NCBI GenBank assembly: GCA_900547805.1
Contig: URIE01000016.1
Span: 1 to 23,150 of the forward strand
Source of the DNA: an uncultured Collinsella sp.
GTDB lineage: Bacteria > Actinomycetota > Coriobacteriia > Coriobacteriales > Coriobacteriaceae
Direction: 5' to 3'
DNA length: 23,150 nt
Positions within the stretch are counted from its first letter, which is position 1; every line of letters begins with the position of its first letter. Positions 15,240 through 22,298 of this stretch are shown in pieces. Position numbers and translations under genes: made by a program. Under the pieces are notes generated by a model that was not told the DNA's origin, ran no database searches, and saw nothing but the letters and a program-made list of their open reading frames with translations.

Positions 15240-17186
15240 GTGCGCGTGGCCGGTCACGACAACATTCCAACGCTTGCCGAGCAGGTTTCGCGCGTTCCTA
15301 CACAACCCGGTTGCTACCTTTGGAAGGATGCCAAGGGCGATGTCATCTATGTGGGCAAGGCGAAAAACCTACGCGCCCGCATGCGTCAATACGTGACACT
15401 GCAGGATGAGCGTCAAAAGATCCCGCTGATGATGCAGCTGGTGGCGAGCTTTGACTATATCGTGGTGGAGACCGAGCATGAGGCGTTGGTGCTCGAGCGC
15501 AATTTGATTGGTCAGTACCATCCGTACTTTAACGTCGACCTCAAGGATGACAAGAGCTACCCCTTTATCGCCATTACAAAGGGCGACCTGTATCCCGCTA
15601 TCAAATATACGCGTGAGCGTCATAAGCCGGGAACGCGCTATTTTGGACCCTATACCGATAGCCGTGCGGCACGTGAGACGATAGATACGCTGCGCAAGGT
15701 TATCCCCATCTGCTCCGCATCCTGTGCGGAGTGGCGTCGTTGTCGTCGTATCGTCGAGTCCCACAAGGGCGAGGAAGACATCGTCAATATGATTTGCGCG
15801 CAAAACGGGCGTCCCTGCTTTGACTACCATGTCGGGCGCGGCCCGGGTGCGTGTGTCGGCGCGATTTCCCCGGCAGACTATGCCAAGAACGTCAAGCGTG
15901 TCGAGCGCTTTTTGTCGGGCCATCGCAAGGATGTCGTCGATGAGCTGACCTCGGAGATGACGGATGCCGCCGAGGCGCTCGACTTTGAGCGCGCGGCACG
16001 CGTCAAACGTCGTTTGGAGGTCATCAGGGGTCTGGACGATCGTCAGCAAGTTGTTTTTCCCTCCAGTGTCGATATCGATGTCATCGGCTTCTATCGCGAG
16101 GAGACCATCTCCGCCGCTTGCGTCTTCGTCGTTCGCGAGGGCCGAACAGTTCGCACCTGCGAGTTCATTCTCGACAAGGGTCTTGATGTCGACGAGGAAG
16201 AGCTCCAGTCGGGCTTTCTTAAGCGCTATTACGACGAGACGGCTGATATTCCAGCTGAGGTCAACCTTTCCGTCGAGCTTGAGGATGCGGAGGCGCTGGG
16301 GGAGTGGCTTGCGGGCAAGCGTGAGCGTTCCTGCCATCTCCATAGGCCGCAGCGTGGCGAAAAGCACCGTCTGCTCGATATGGCATCCAAAAATGCGCGC
16401 CATGCCCTCATGCGCTACATGATGCGAACGGGGTACGCTGACGACCGCACCAATCAAGCGCTCCTGGAGCTCGAAAGTGCGTTGGCGCTGCCATCTCCGC
16501 CGTTGCGTATCGAGTGCTTCGATATCTCTACACTGCATGGCACCTTTACGGTCGCCTCGATGGTGGTGTTTACCAACGGGCGCGCCGACAAGAGCCAGTA
16601 CCGTCGTTTTAAAATTCAGGCCGAATTGGACGAGGCAAATGACTTCGTGTCGATGTCCGAGGTTTTGGGACGACGCTATGCTCCCGAGCGCATGGCCGAC
16701 GAGCGCTTTGGCTCGCGCCCCGATTTGCTCGTTGTCGATGGCGGTAAGCCGCAATTGACCGCTGCGATCAAGCAACTTGAGGCTCTTGGGCTCGATATAC
16801 CAGTTTGTGGCTTGGCAAAGGCCGATGAGGAGGTTTTCGTGCCTTGGGACGAGACTCCCGTCGTGCTGCCGACCGGGTCTGCCTCGCTCTATCTAATTAA
16901 ACAGGTGCGCGATGAATCGCACCGTTTTGCCATCACGTTCCATCGCGAATTGCGCGACAAGGCCATGACGGTTTCGGTACTCGATGACGTTCCAGGCGTG
17001 GGACCCACCAGAAAACGTGCCCTTATGCGCCATTTTGGCTCGATGAAGCGTTTGCGCGCGGCGAGCGAGCAAGAGATCGCGGAAGTTCGCGGCATACCTG
17101 CCGATGTTGCCAAGGCGGTCCACGAGGCGCTCGTTGCATGGAATGCCGAGCGCACCGAGGTGGCGGCAAAGCAATCCGAAAACTAA
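15240..17186 (+). CDS. uvrC: Excinuclease ABC subunit C
   Basis: UvrC makes both incisions beside the lesion in nucleotide excision repair. The 648-aa protein has a GIY-YIG nuclease (PGCYLW 23-28, VIYVGKAKNLR 35-45), a UVR motif (about 235-266) that contacts UvrB, an RNase H-like nuclease (RIECFDIS 423-430, with Asp428 as likely catalytic residue; VVDGGKPQ near 500), and tandem helix-hairpin-helix motifs at the C-terminus (VPGVGP onward). The cysteine-rich part differs from the usual Fe-S pattern: Cys158, Cys162, Cys168, Cys186, Cys193 and Cys205 are present, but Gly201 sits where the third ligand is expected. The GTG at 15240 directly follows the murJ TAG with no clear ribosome binding site, so reinitiation is likely; GTG at 15246 is an alternative start. 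Confidence 0.97.
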   Translation: MRVAGHDNIPTLAEQVSRVPTQPGCYLWKDAKGDVIYVGKAKNLRARMRQYVTLQDERQKIPLMMQLVASFDYIVVETEHEALVLERNLIGQYHPYFNVDLKDDKSYPFIAITKGDLYPAIKYTRERHKPGTRYFGPYTDSRAARETIDTLRKVIPICSASCAEWRRCRRIVESHKGEEDIVNMICAQNGRPCFDYHVGRGPGACVGAISPADYAKNVKRVERFLSGHRKDVVDELTSEMTDAAEALDFERAARVKRRLEVIRGLDDRQQVVFPSSVDIDVIGFYREETISAACVFVVREGRTVRTCEFILDKGLDVDEEELQSGFLKRYYDETADIPAEVNLSVELEDAEALGEWLAGKRERSCHLHRPQRGEKHRLLDMASKNARHALMRYMMRTGYADDRTNQALLELESALALPSPPLRIECFDISTLHGTFTVASMVVFTNGRADKSQYRRFKIQAELDEANDFVSMSEVLGRRYAPERMADERFGSRPDLLVVDGGKPQLTAAIKQLEALGLDIPVCGLAKADEEVFVPWDETPVVLPTGSASLYLIKQVRDESHRFAITFHRELRDKAMTVSVLDDVPGVGPTRKRALMRHFGSMKRLRAASEQEIAEVRGIPADVAKAVHEALVAWNAERTEVAAKQSEN

Positions 17187-17207
17187 ACACGCCTCTAAAC
17201 AACTGAT

Positions 17208-17238
17208 ATACATGATTGCGTGATTTTCAATCATGTAT
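17208..17238. repeat. Perfect 11-bp inverted repeat after uvrC
   Basis: ATACATGATTG (17208-17218) and CAATCATGTAT (17228-17238) are exact inverted copies around a 9-nt, T-rich loop, 21 bp after the uvrC stop. Only TT follows on the + strand, so it is at best a weak intrinsic terminator. It could also be an mRNA 3' end stabiliser or an operator. Confidence 0.6.
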
Positions 17239-17286
17239 TTCACGGCGATTACCAGCCGATTTCGGGTTTTATTAACGCTAAAACGT

Positions 17287-17319
17287 TTGACTAGCCATGG
17301 TGAACAACCCTGCTATCCT
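17287..17319 (+). promoter_or_regulatory. Candidate promoter of the peptide transporter operon
   Basis: An extended -10, TGC-TATCCT (17311-17319), lies 21 bp after TTGACT (17287-17292, 5 of 6). The spacing is long, but an extended -10 can compensate. It would give a 5' UTR of about 225 nt. TTGACG (17325-17330) and TTGTCA (17377-17382) are alternative -35 elements without good -10 partners. Confidence 0.35.
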
Positions 17320-17392
17320 GCGGGTTGACGAAGACTGATATCTCACCTCGGTGATACATACTGTCTGGCGAATCGTTTGTCAATGAATTCGG

Positions 17393-17415
17393 TGAACGGT
17401 AGTAAATACCGTTCA
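17393..17415. repeat. Perfect 9+9 inverted repeat, possible operator
   Basis: TGAACGGTA (17393-17401) and TACCGTTCA (17407-17415) are exact inverted copies around GTAAA. The 23-bp size and symmetry fit a dimeric regulator site as well as an RNA stem-loop. It lies about 137 bp before the binding-protein start and downstream of the candidate promoter. Confidence 0.65.
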
Positions 17416-17498
17416 AGCGTATGTATGTATCGGTCGCCGAGCGCGGCACCTCAGTTGGGCTCGTCGGTAGGTAAGGTATATATCGTCCGCAAGTTGCG

Positions 17499-17522
17499 CG
17501 GGGGCACGTCTAGGTGCTCCCG
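17499..17522 (+). promoter_or_regulatory. GC-rich leader hairpin before the binding-protein gene
   Basis: CGGGGGCAC (17499-17507) and GTGCTCCCG (17514-17522) pair over 9 bp with one G-U pair around GTCTAG. No U-run follows, so it is not a terminator. It ends 19 nt before the ribosome binding site AGGAG and could affect mRNA stability or translation. Confidence 0.5.
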
Positions 17523-17551
17523 GGTAAGATTCTCTATTGATAGGAGAAGAC

Positions 17552-19165
17552 ATGGCCATCATCAACAAGGGTATGTCCAGGCGTTCGTTCCTCGGCCTCA
17601 CCGGCAGCGTCGCTGCTGTCGCAGGGCTTGGTCTCACCGGCTGCGGTGGCAACTCCAGCGACGAGGGTTCCGCTTCCGGTTCCACCGATTCCGCCAACCG
17701 TGGCGGCGGCGTGATCACCGCTGGTTCCGCTTACGCTCCGTCCAGCTTCGATCCCGCCAGCACCGGCTCCGCTGTGGGCCTGGGTGCTAACTGGCACGTC
17801 GTCGAGGGCCTCTACGGCATCGATTACCACGACTACAGCACCTTCAACGAGCTCGCCACCGACGATCCCAAGTCTGTGGACGACACCACTTTCGAGGTCA
17901 CCATCCGCAAGGGCGCCAAGTTCTCCGATGGCACCGAGGTCACCGCTGACGATGTCGTTGCCTCCTACACCGCTTGCGCCGCTTCCGCTACCTATGCTCC
18001 GTTCTTCCAACCCTTCGAGTCCATCGAGGCCAAGGACGCCAGCACCGTGACGGTCAAGACCAAGGTCCCCAACTTCTCCCTGCTCAAGGATCGTCTGGCC
18101 ATCGTCCGCGTTACCCCGGCCACCCAGACCGAGGAGGATCGCGCCAAGCAGCCGATCGGCTCCGGCCCCTGGATGTACGACTCTATCTCCGATACCGAGA
18201 TCACCCTGGTTCCCAACCCCGAGTACAACGGTGAGTATGCTGCCGAGGATAAGAAGATCCAGTACAGCATTCTGACCGACCCCACCGCTCGCGTTACCGC
18301 TCAGCAGGAGGGCTCCACGCTCGTTATGGAGCTCGTTACCGCTGACGCCGTCGACCAGCTCGAGAGCGCCGGCTGCAAGATCGATAACGTTCAGGGTTTC
18401 GGCACTCGCTTCATCATGTTCAACGTCGCCAAGGAGCCTTGGAACAACGTCAAGGTCCGTCAGGCTGTCATGTATGCGCTCGACACCGAGAAGATGGTCA
18501 GCAACACCTTCGCCGGCCTTGCCACCGCTGCCAGCTGCTACCTGCCCAAGAGCTTCACCAACTATCATGAGGCTTCCACGGTGTACAAGACCGACGCCAA
18601 GAAGGCTAAGAAGCTCATCGAGGAGTCTGGCATCACCCCGGGTGCCATCACCCTGCGCACCACCGACAACGAGCAGATTAAGGGCATGGCCGCCCAGGTC
18701 AAGAACGACCTCGACGCTCTCGGCTTCGATGTGACCATCCAGACCGATACCTCGCCGGCTACCTACGCTGCCATCGACGGCGGCGAGGCCTACGATATCC
18801 TCCTTGCCCCTGGCGATCCTTCCTGCTTCGGCGCCGACCCCGACCTGCTGCTCAACTGGTGGTACGGCGACAACGTCTGGATGCAGACCCGTTGCCCGTG
18901 GAAGGAGTCCGCTGAGTGGCAGAAGCTCCACGGTCTCATGGACGAGGCTCTTGCCGCCGAGGGCGACGAGCAGCAGAAGAAGTGGAACGAGTGCTTCGAC
19001 ATCATTGCCGACAACGCCGTTCTGTACCCCGTTGTCCACGTCAAGACCGTCTCCGCTTCCTGGGACGATCCGTCCACTGCGCCCAACGGCGAGGCCCTCG
19101 ATGGCTTCAAGGGCATCGGCACGACGAGCATGTCCTTCAGGGGCGTTGCGACCGTCAAGGCGTAA
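17552..19165 (+). CDS. Peptide ABC transporter substrate-binding lipoprotein (SBP_bac_5 family)
   Basis: A 537-aa extracellular lipoprotein predicted to capture oligo- or dipeptides and deliver them to the DppB/DppCD/DppF transporter encoded next. The signal peptide contains a twin-arginine motif, SRRSFLG (9-15), then a hydrophobic stretch and the lipobox LTGC (28-31), giving a lipid-modified Cys31. A Gly/Ser-rich tether follows, then the family-5 fold, with typical segments F-D-P-A near residue 62, TFEVTIRKGAKFSDG and the family-typical VRQAVMYALD. The ATG at 17552 has AGGAG 5 nt upstream; an in-frame TTG at 17537 lies before it. Codons ending in C dominate (TTC, AAC, GCC), unlike the AT-leaning coaE, which suggests high expression. 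Substrate range cannot be read from sequence. Confidence 0.94.
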   Translation: MAIINKGMSRRSFLGLTGSVAAVAGLGLTGCGGNSSDEGSASGSTDSANRGGGVITAGSAYAPSSFDPASTGSAVGLGANWHVVEGLYGIDYHDYSTFNELATDDPKSVDDTTFEVTIRKGAKFSDGTEVTADDVVASYTACAASATYAPFFQPFESIEAKDASTVTVKTKVPNFSLLKDRLAIVRVTPATQTEEDRAKQPIGSGPWMYDSISDTEITLVPNPEYNGEYAAEDKKIQYSILTDPTARVTAQQEGSTLVMELVTADAVDQLESAGCKIDNVQGFGTRFIMFNVAKEPWNNVKVRQAVMYALDTEKMVSNTFAGLATAASCYLPKSFTNYHEASTVYKTDAKKAKKLIEESGITPGAITLRTTDNEQIKGMAAQVKNDLDALGFDVTIQTDTSPATYAAIDGGEAYDILLAPGDPSCFGADPDLLLNWWYGDNVWMQTRCPWKESAEWQKLHGLMDEALAAEGDEQQKKWNECFDIIADNAVLYPVVHVKTVSASWDDPSTAPNGEALDGFKGIGTTSMSFRGVATVKA

Positions 19166-19180
19166 GACTCGCTTGAGTCT
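19165..19180 (+). repeat. Small stem-loop at the binding-protein stop
   Basis: AGACTC (19165-19170) and GAGTCT (19175-19180) form a 6-bp stem with loop GCTT, beginning at the last base of the TAA stop. A weak GGTC/GACC stem follows (19193-19206). Neither has a U-run. Confidence 0.45.
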
Positions 19181-19227
19181 GTATGCAGGATGTCGGTCGT
19201 TGGGACCGTATCCTCATAGTTGAAACA

Positions 19228-19261
19228 AAGACCCGGGCGGCAACGATGTCGCTCGGGTCTT
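19228..19261 (+). terminator. Intra-operon terminator or processing hairpin
   Basis: AAGACCCGGGCG (19228-19239) and CGCTCGGGTCTT (19250-19261) form a 12-bp stem with one G-U pair and a 10-nt loop. TGTAATG follows, so the U-tract is short. It lies between the binding protein and dppB and probably lets only part of transcription continue, giving more binding protein than permease. Confidence 0.65.
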
Positions 19262-19264
19262 GTA

Positions 19265-19282
19265 ATGAGTATCCGTACTCAT
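19265..19282. repeat. Perfect 7+7 inverted repeat before dppB
   Basis: ATGAGTA (19265-19271) and TACTCAT (19276-19282) are exact inverted copies around TCCG, just after the larger hairpin and 29 bp before the dppB ribosome binding site. It may be an RNA stem or a protein site. Confidence 0.5.
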
Positions 19283-19322
19283 ATACCAGTTGGTCCTACC
19301 GACAAAAGAAAGGGGAGAGAAC

Positions 19323-20279
19323 GTGAACAACTTGCTACGTTTGATTGGAAGGCGTCTTGTGGCGCTGCCGATCATGGCATTGGGCGTCACCGTCCTGGTG
19401 TTCTTCCTTATGTCGTTCTCCAAGACCGACCCCGCCTACACGGCGTTGGGTGACGGTGCCTCGCCCGAGGCGGTTGCCGAGTACCATGAGAAGTATGGTC
19501 TGGACGACCCCTGGCCCGTGCGTTACGTGCGCTATATGGGCGATCTGATCCATGGCGATATGGGCACCTATGGTGCTGCTCGCAACTCCGTTGCCAAGCG
19601 CATCTCCACGGCCCTGCCCGTCACGATGCAGCTGACCTTCATCGGTCTTGCCATCGGTGCGGTCGTTTCGTTTTTGCTCGGCGTCATCGCGGCTCTGTAT
19701 CGCGACAAATGGCCGGACCAAGTGATCCGCGTCTTTTCCATCGCCGGCTTGGCAACCCCGTCGTTCTGGCTTGCCGTTCTGTTGATCCTGCTGTTCTCTT
19801 CCTACCTTAAGGTGCTCCCGGCATCGGGTGCTCTGCCTCACTTCACCACGAATCCGGTTGGCTATCTGGGACGTATGATTATGCCCGCTATCGCCTTGGC
19901 ATTTCCGCTGACGGGCCAGATGACTCGTATCGTGCGTACCGCCATGGTCGAGGAGCTCGATAAGGATTATGTCCGTATGGCTCGCGGCGCCGGCGTTCCC
20001 GAGAAGGTCGTCGTCGGCATCAACGTTCTTCGCAATGCGCTGATCACCCCGGTCACCACCCTCGGTCTTAAGATCGGTTACCTCATGGGCGGCGCCGTCG
20101 TCATCGAGGTTATCTTCAACCTCCCCGGCATGGGCACCGCGATTCTGCAGGGCGTTCAGGGCAACGAGGCGAACCTGGTTCAGGGCGTCGTTATCGTCGT
20201 TGCTCTTGCCTTCATCATCATCAACATCGTGGTTGACATGCTCTACCTGCTCATCAACCCGCGCATCAGGACGGTGTAG
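19323..20279 (+). CDS. dppB: Peptide ABC transporter permease (DppB/OppB type)
   Basis: A 318-aa inner-membrane permease, one half of the transporter channel. TM1 is at about residues 11-31. A DppB-type external region (about 32-95, including DDPWPVRYVRYMGDLIHGDMG) follows, then five more hydrophobic segments. The EAA loop that docks on the ATPase is DYVRMARGAGVPEK (215-228), followed by the VLRNAL block. GTG at 19323 is chosen because AGGGGAG lies about 5 nt upstream; an in-frame TTG at 19290 lies before that site. It follows the binding protein after a hairpin-rich 157-bp gap, and only 3 bp separate it from the permease-ATPase fusion gene. Confidence 0.93.
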   Translation: MNNLLRLIGRRLVALPIMALGVTVLVFFLMSFSKTDPAYTALGDGASPEAVAEYHEKYGLDDPWPVRYVRYMGDLIHGDMGTYGAARNSVAKRISTALPVTMQLTFIGLAIGAVVSFLLGVIAALYRDKWPDQVIRVFSIAGLATPSFWLAVLLILLFSSYLKVLPASGALPHFTTNPVGYLGRMIMPAIALAFPLTGQMTRIVRTAMVEELDKDYVRMARGAGVPEKVVVGINVLRNALITPVTTLGLKIGYLMGGAVVIEVIFNLPGMGTAILQGVQGNEANLVQGVVIVVALAFIIINIVVDMLYLLINPRIRTV

Positions 20280-20282
20280 ATT

Positions 20283-22298
20283 ATGGTAAAGATTCGAGAG
20301 AAGCAAACCGAGCAGCTCGAGAAGGCTGCCTCCAAGGGGCTCAAGCTCGGTGGCTGGAAGAAGATGACGCTGTCTTCTAAGATTGCCGCCGTCGTGCTGA
20401 TGCTGGTCGCCCTGACTGCGATTCTGGCGCCCCTTCTTGCCCCCTATAGCCCGGTCGAGATCTTTACGGCTCGCCAGGCTCCCGGCAACGGATTTATCTT
20501 CGGTACCGACGATAAGGGTCGCGACATTCTGTCGCGTATGCTCTACGGTGGTCGTTACTCGCTGATCATCGGCTTTGGCGCCACCGCCATGGCTCTGGTC
20601 TGCGGCTCGGTCGTGGGCGCCCTTGCAGCGGTTTCGCGCAAGGCCGTCTCCGAGACGATCATGCGTATCTTGGACATCATCATGTCCATCCCGGGCATCG
20701 CCCTCGCGGCCGTCTTCGTCTCCATCCTGGGCAACTCCGTGCCGTCGATCATCTTCGCCATCGGCTTTATGTACACTCCGCAGATTGCCCGTATCGTGCG
20801 CGCCAATATCGTGTCCGAGTATGGCGAGGACTATGTCCGCGCGGTCATCGTTTCCGGCGCCAAGGCTCCGTGGATTTTGATCAAGCATGTTCTGCGTAAC
20901 TGCATCGCCCCGATCATGGTCTTCACCGTTACCCTGGTCGCCGACGCCATCATCTTCGAGGCCTCGCTGACCTTCATCGGCGCTGGTATTCAGGAGCCCA
21001 CCGCTACCTGGGGCAACATCCTCGCCGACGCCCGCGGCGGCGTGCTCGCCGGCCGTTGGTGGCAGGCGCTGTTCCCGGGCCTGGCCATCATGATCACCTG
21101 CCTGGCGCTCAACATCCTCTCCGAGGGCATTACCGACGCCATGGCCGCTGCTCCCTCCGCCGCCCTGGATCCGACCGATTCCTCCAAGCGTCGCGAGGCC
21201 GACCTGCTGGTCTCCGACCCCGTTCGCGCCTACAAGGAGCAGGCCCAGTCCCTCTCCGCTCGCCTTGGCGCCCTGCGCGATGTCGAGCTCAAGCGTGACG
21301 ATCGCCATGTGCCCGACGAGTCTGTCGAACCGATTCTCTCGGTCCGCGATTTCTGCATCCAGTTTGAACACCACGGTGATATCAACGTCGTCGACCATGT
21401 CAACTTTGACGTTCGTCCTGGTCAGACCATGGGCCTGGTGGGCGAGTCCGGTTGCGGTAAGTCCATCACCACGCTGGCCATCATGGGCCTGACCGACGAT
21501 GACGAGCATCTTTCCGGCGAGGTTCTCTGGGAGGGCCGCGACCTGCTCAAGATGAGCAAGAAGGAGTGGTTCGGCCTGCGCGGTACCGATATCGCCATGG
21601 TCTACCAGGACGCCCTGTCCTCGCTTAACCCCTCCATGCTCATCTCTGCCCAGATGAAGCAGCTCACCAAGCGTGGCGGCACCCGTAGCGCCGAGGAGCT
21701 CCTGGAGCTCGTTGGCCTCGACCCCAAGCGTACGCTCGAGAGCTATCCGCATGAGCTTTCCGGTGGCCAGCGTCAGCGCGTCCTGATCGCTATGGCCCTT
21801 ACCCGCGACCCCAAGCTGGTCATCTGCGACGAGCCCACGACCGCTCTGGACGTTACCGTCCAGAAGCAGGTCATCAAGCTGCTCAACGATCTTCAGGCCA
21901 AGCTCGGCTTTGCCATGATCTTCGTTTCGCACGACCTGGCGCTGGTCGCCGAGGTTGCCCATAACATCACGGTTATGTACGCCGGTCAGGTTATCGAGCA
22001 GGCACCCACCAAGGAGCTGCTCACTAACCCGATCCACGAGTACACCCGCGGTCTTCTGGGTTCTGTTCTGTCCATCGAGAGCGGTTCGGGCCGCCTGCAC
22101 CAGGTGCCCGGCGCCGTTCCGAGTCCGCGCGATTTCCCCAAGGGCGATCGCTTCGCGCCCCGCTCGAGCCATCCGCGTATTGGCCTGGACACCCGTCCGG
22201 TCTTCAAGCGCGTGCCCGGCACCGAGCACTTCTATTCCGAGCTCCCCGACGAGGTGCTCAAGGCAAATGGTTTGACCCCTCACGCGGAGGTGATGTAG
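20283..22298 (+). CDS. Fused peptide ABC permease-ATPase (DppC-DppD)
   Basis: A 671-aa fusion of the second permease and one ATPase of the peptide transporter. Residues 1-300 are DppC-like: TM1 at about 34-54, GTDDKGRDILSRMLYGGR (74-91) and the EAA loop EYGEDYVRAVIVSGAK (179-194). A charged linker (about 300-348) leads to the ABC domain: Walker A GESGCGKS (387-394), Q-loop Gln442, signature LSGGQRQ (492-498), Walker B with Asp516-Glu517, and His550. The C-terminal oligopeptide-type tail (about 583-655) keeps the R-L-x-x-x-P-G and R-F-x-P-R framework, but all the cysteines that usually bind an Fe-S cluster there are replaced (D, S, L, F). The ATG at 20283 is 3 bp after dppB. The reading frame is continuous, with no sign of frameshift. 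Such fusions occur in other actinobacteria. Confidence 0.93.
   Translation: MVKIREKQTEQLEKAASKGLKLGGWKKMTLSSKIAAVVLMLVALTAILAPLLAPYSPVEIFTARQAPGNGFIFGTDDKGRDILSRMLYGGRYSLIIGFGATAMALVCGSVVGALAAVSRKAVSETIMRILDIIMSIPGIALAAVFVSILGNSVPSIIFAIGFMYTPQIARIVRANIVSEYGEDYVRAVIVSGAKAPWILIKHVLRNCIAPIMVFTVTLVADAIIFEASLTFIGAGIQEPTATWGNILADARGGVLAGRWWQALFPGLAIMITCLALNILSEGITDAMAAAPSAALDPTDSSKRREADLLVSDPVRAYKEQAQSLSARLGALRDVELKRDDRHVPDESVEPILSVRDFCIQFEHHGDINVVDHVNFDVRPGQTMGLVGESGCGKSITTLAIMGLTDDDEHLSGEVLWEGRDLLKMSKKEWFGLRGTDIAMVYQDALSSLNPSMLISAQMKQLTKRGGTRSAEELLELVGLDPKRTLESYPHELSGGQRQRVLIAMALTRDPKLVICDEPTTALDVTVQKQVIKLLNDLQAKLGFAMIFVSHDLALVAEVAHNITVMYAGQVIEQAPTKELLTNPIHEYTRGLLGSVLSIESGSGRLHQVPGAVPSPRDFPKGDRFAPRSSHPRIGLDTRPVFKRVPGTEHFYSELPDEVLKANGLTPHAEVM

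Larger units (their letters stand above)
17187..17551 (+). promoter_or_regulatory. 365-bp leader and control region of the peptide transporter operon
   Basis: There is no gene in this stretch. It holds an AT-rich inverted repeat after uvrC, a candidate promoter, a perfect 9+9 inverted repeat, several further small dyads (TCACC/GGTGA at 17342-17353; CGCA/TGCG at 17488-17498) and a GC-rich hairpin before the ribosome binding site AGGAG (17542-17546). I recognise no known riboswitch or T-box in it. Confidence 0.6.

Noticed and set aside
17187..17551. A T-box or known riboswitch in the transporter leader
   Set aside because: I see no T-box core sequence, no specifier-type stem and no terminator with a U-run. 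Inverted repeats alone do not support a named class.
17534..19039. A 501-codon antisense frame opposite the binding-protein gene
   Set aside because: Its glycine- and valine-rich sequence is what the reverse complement of biased GCC/GAC/ACC codons gives. The sense frame has a signal peptide, lipobox and family fold.
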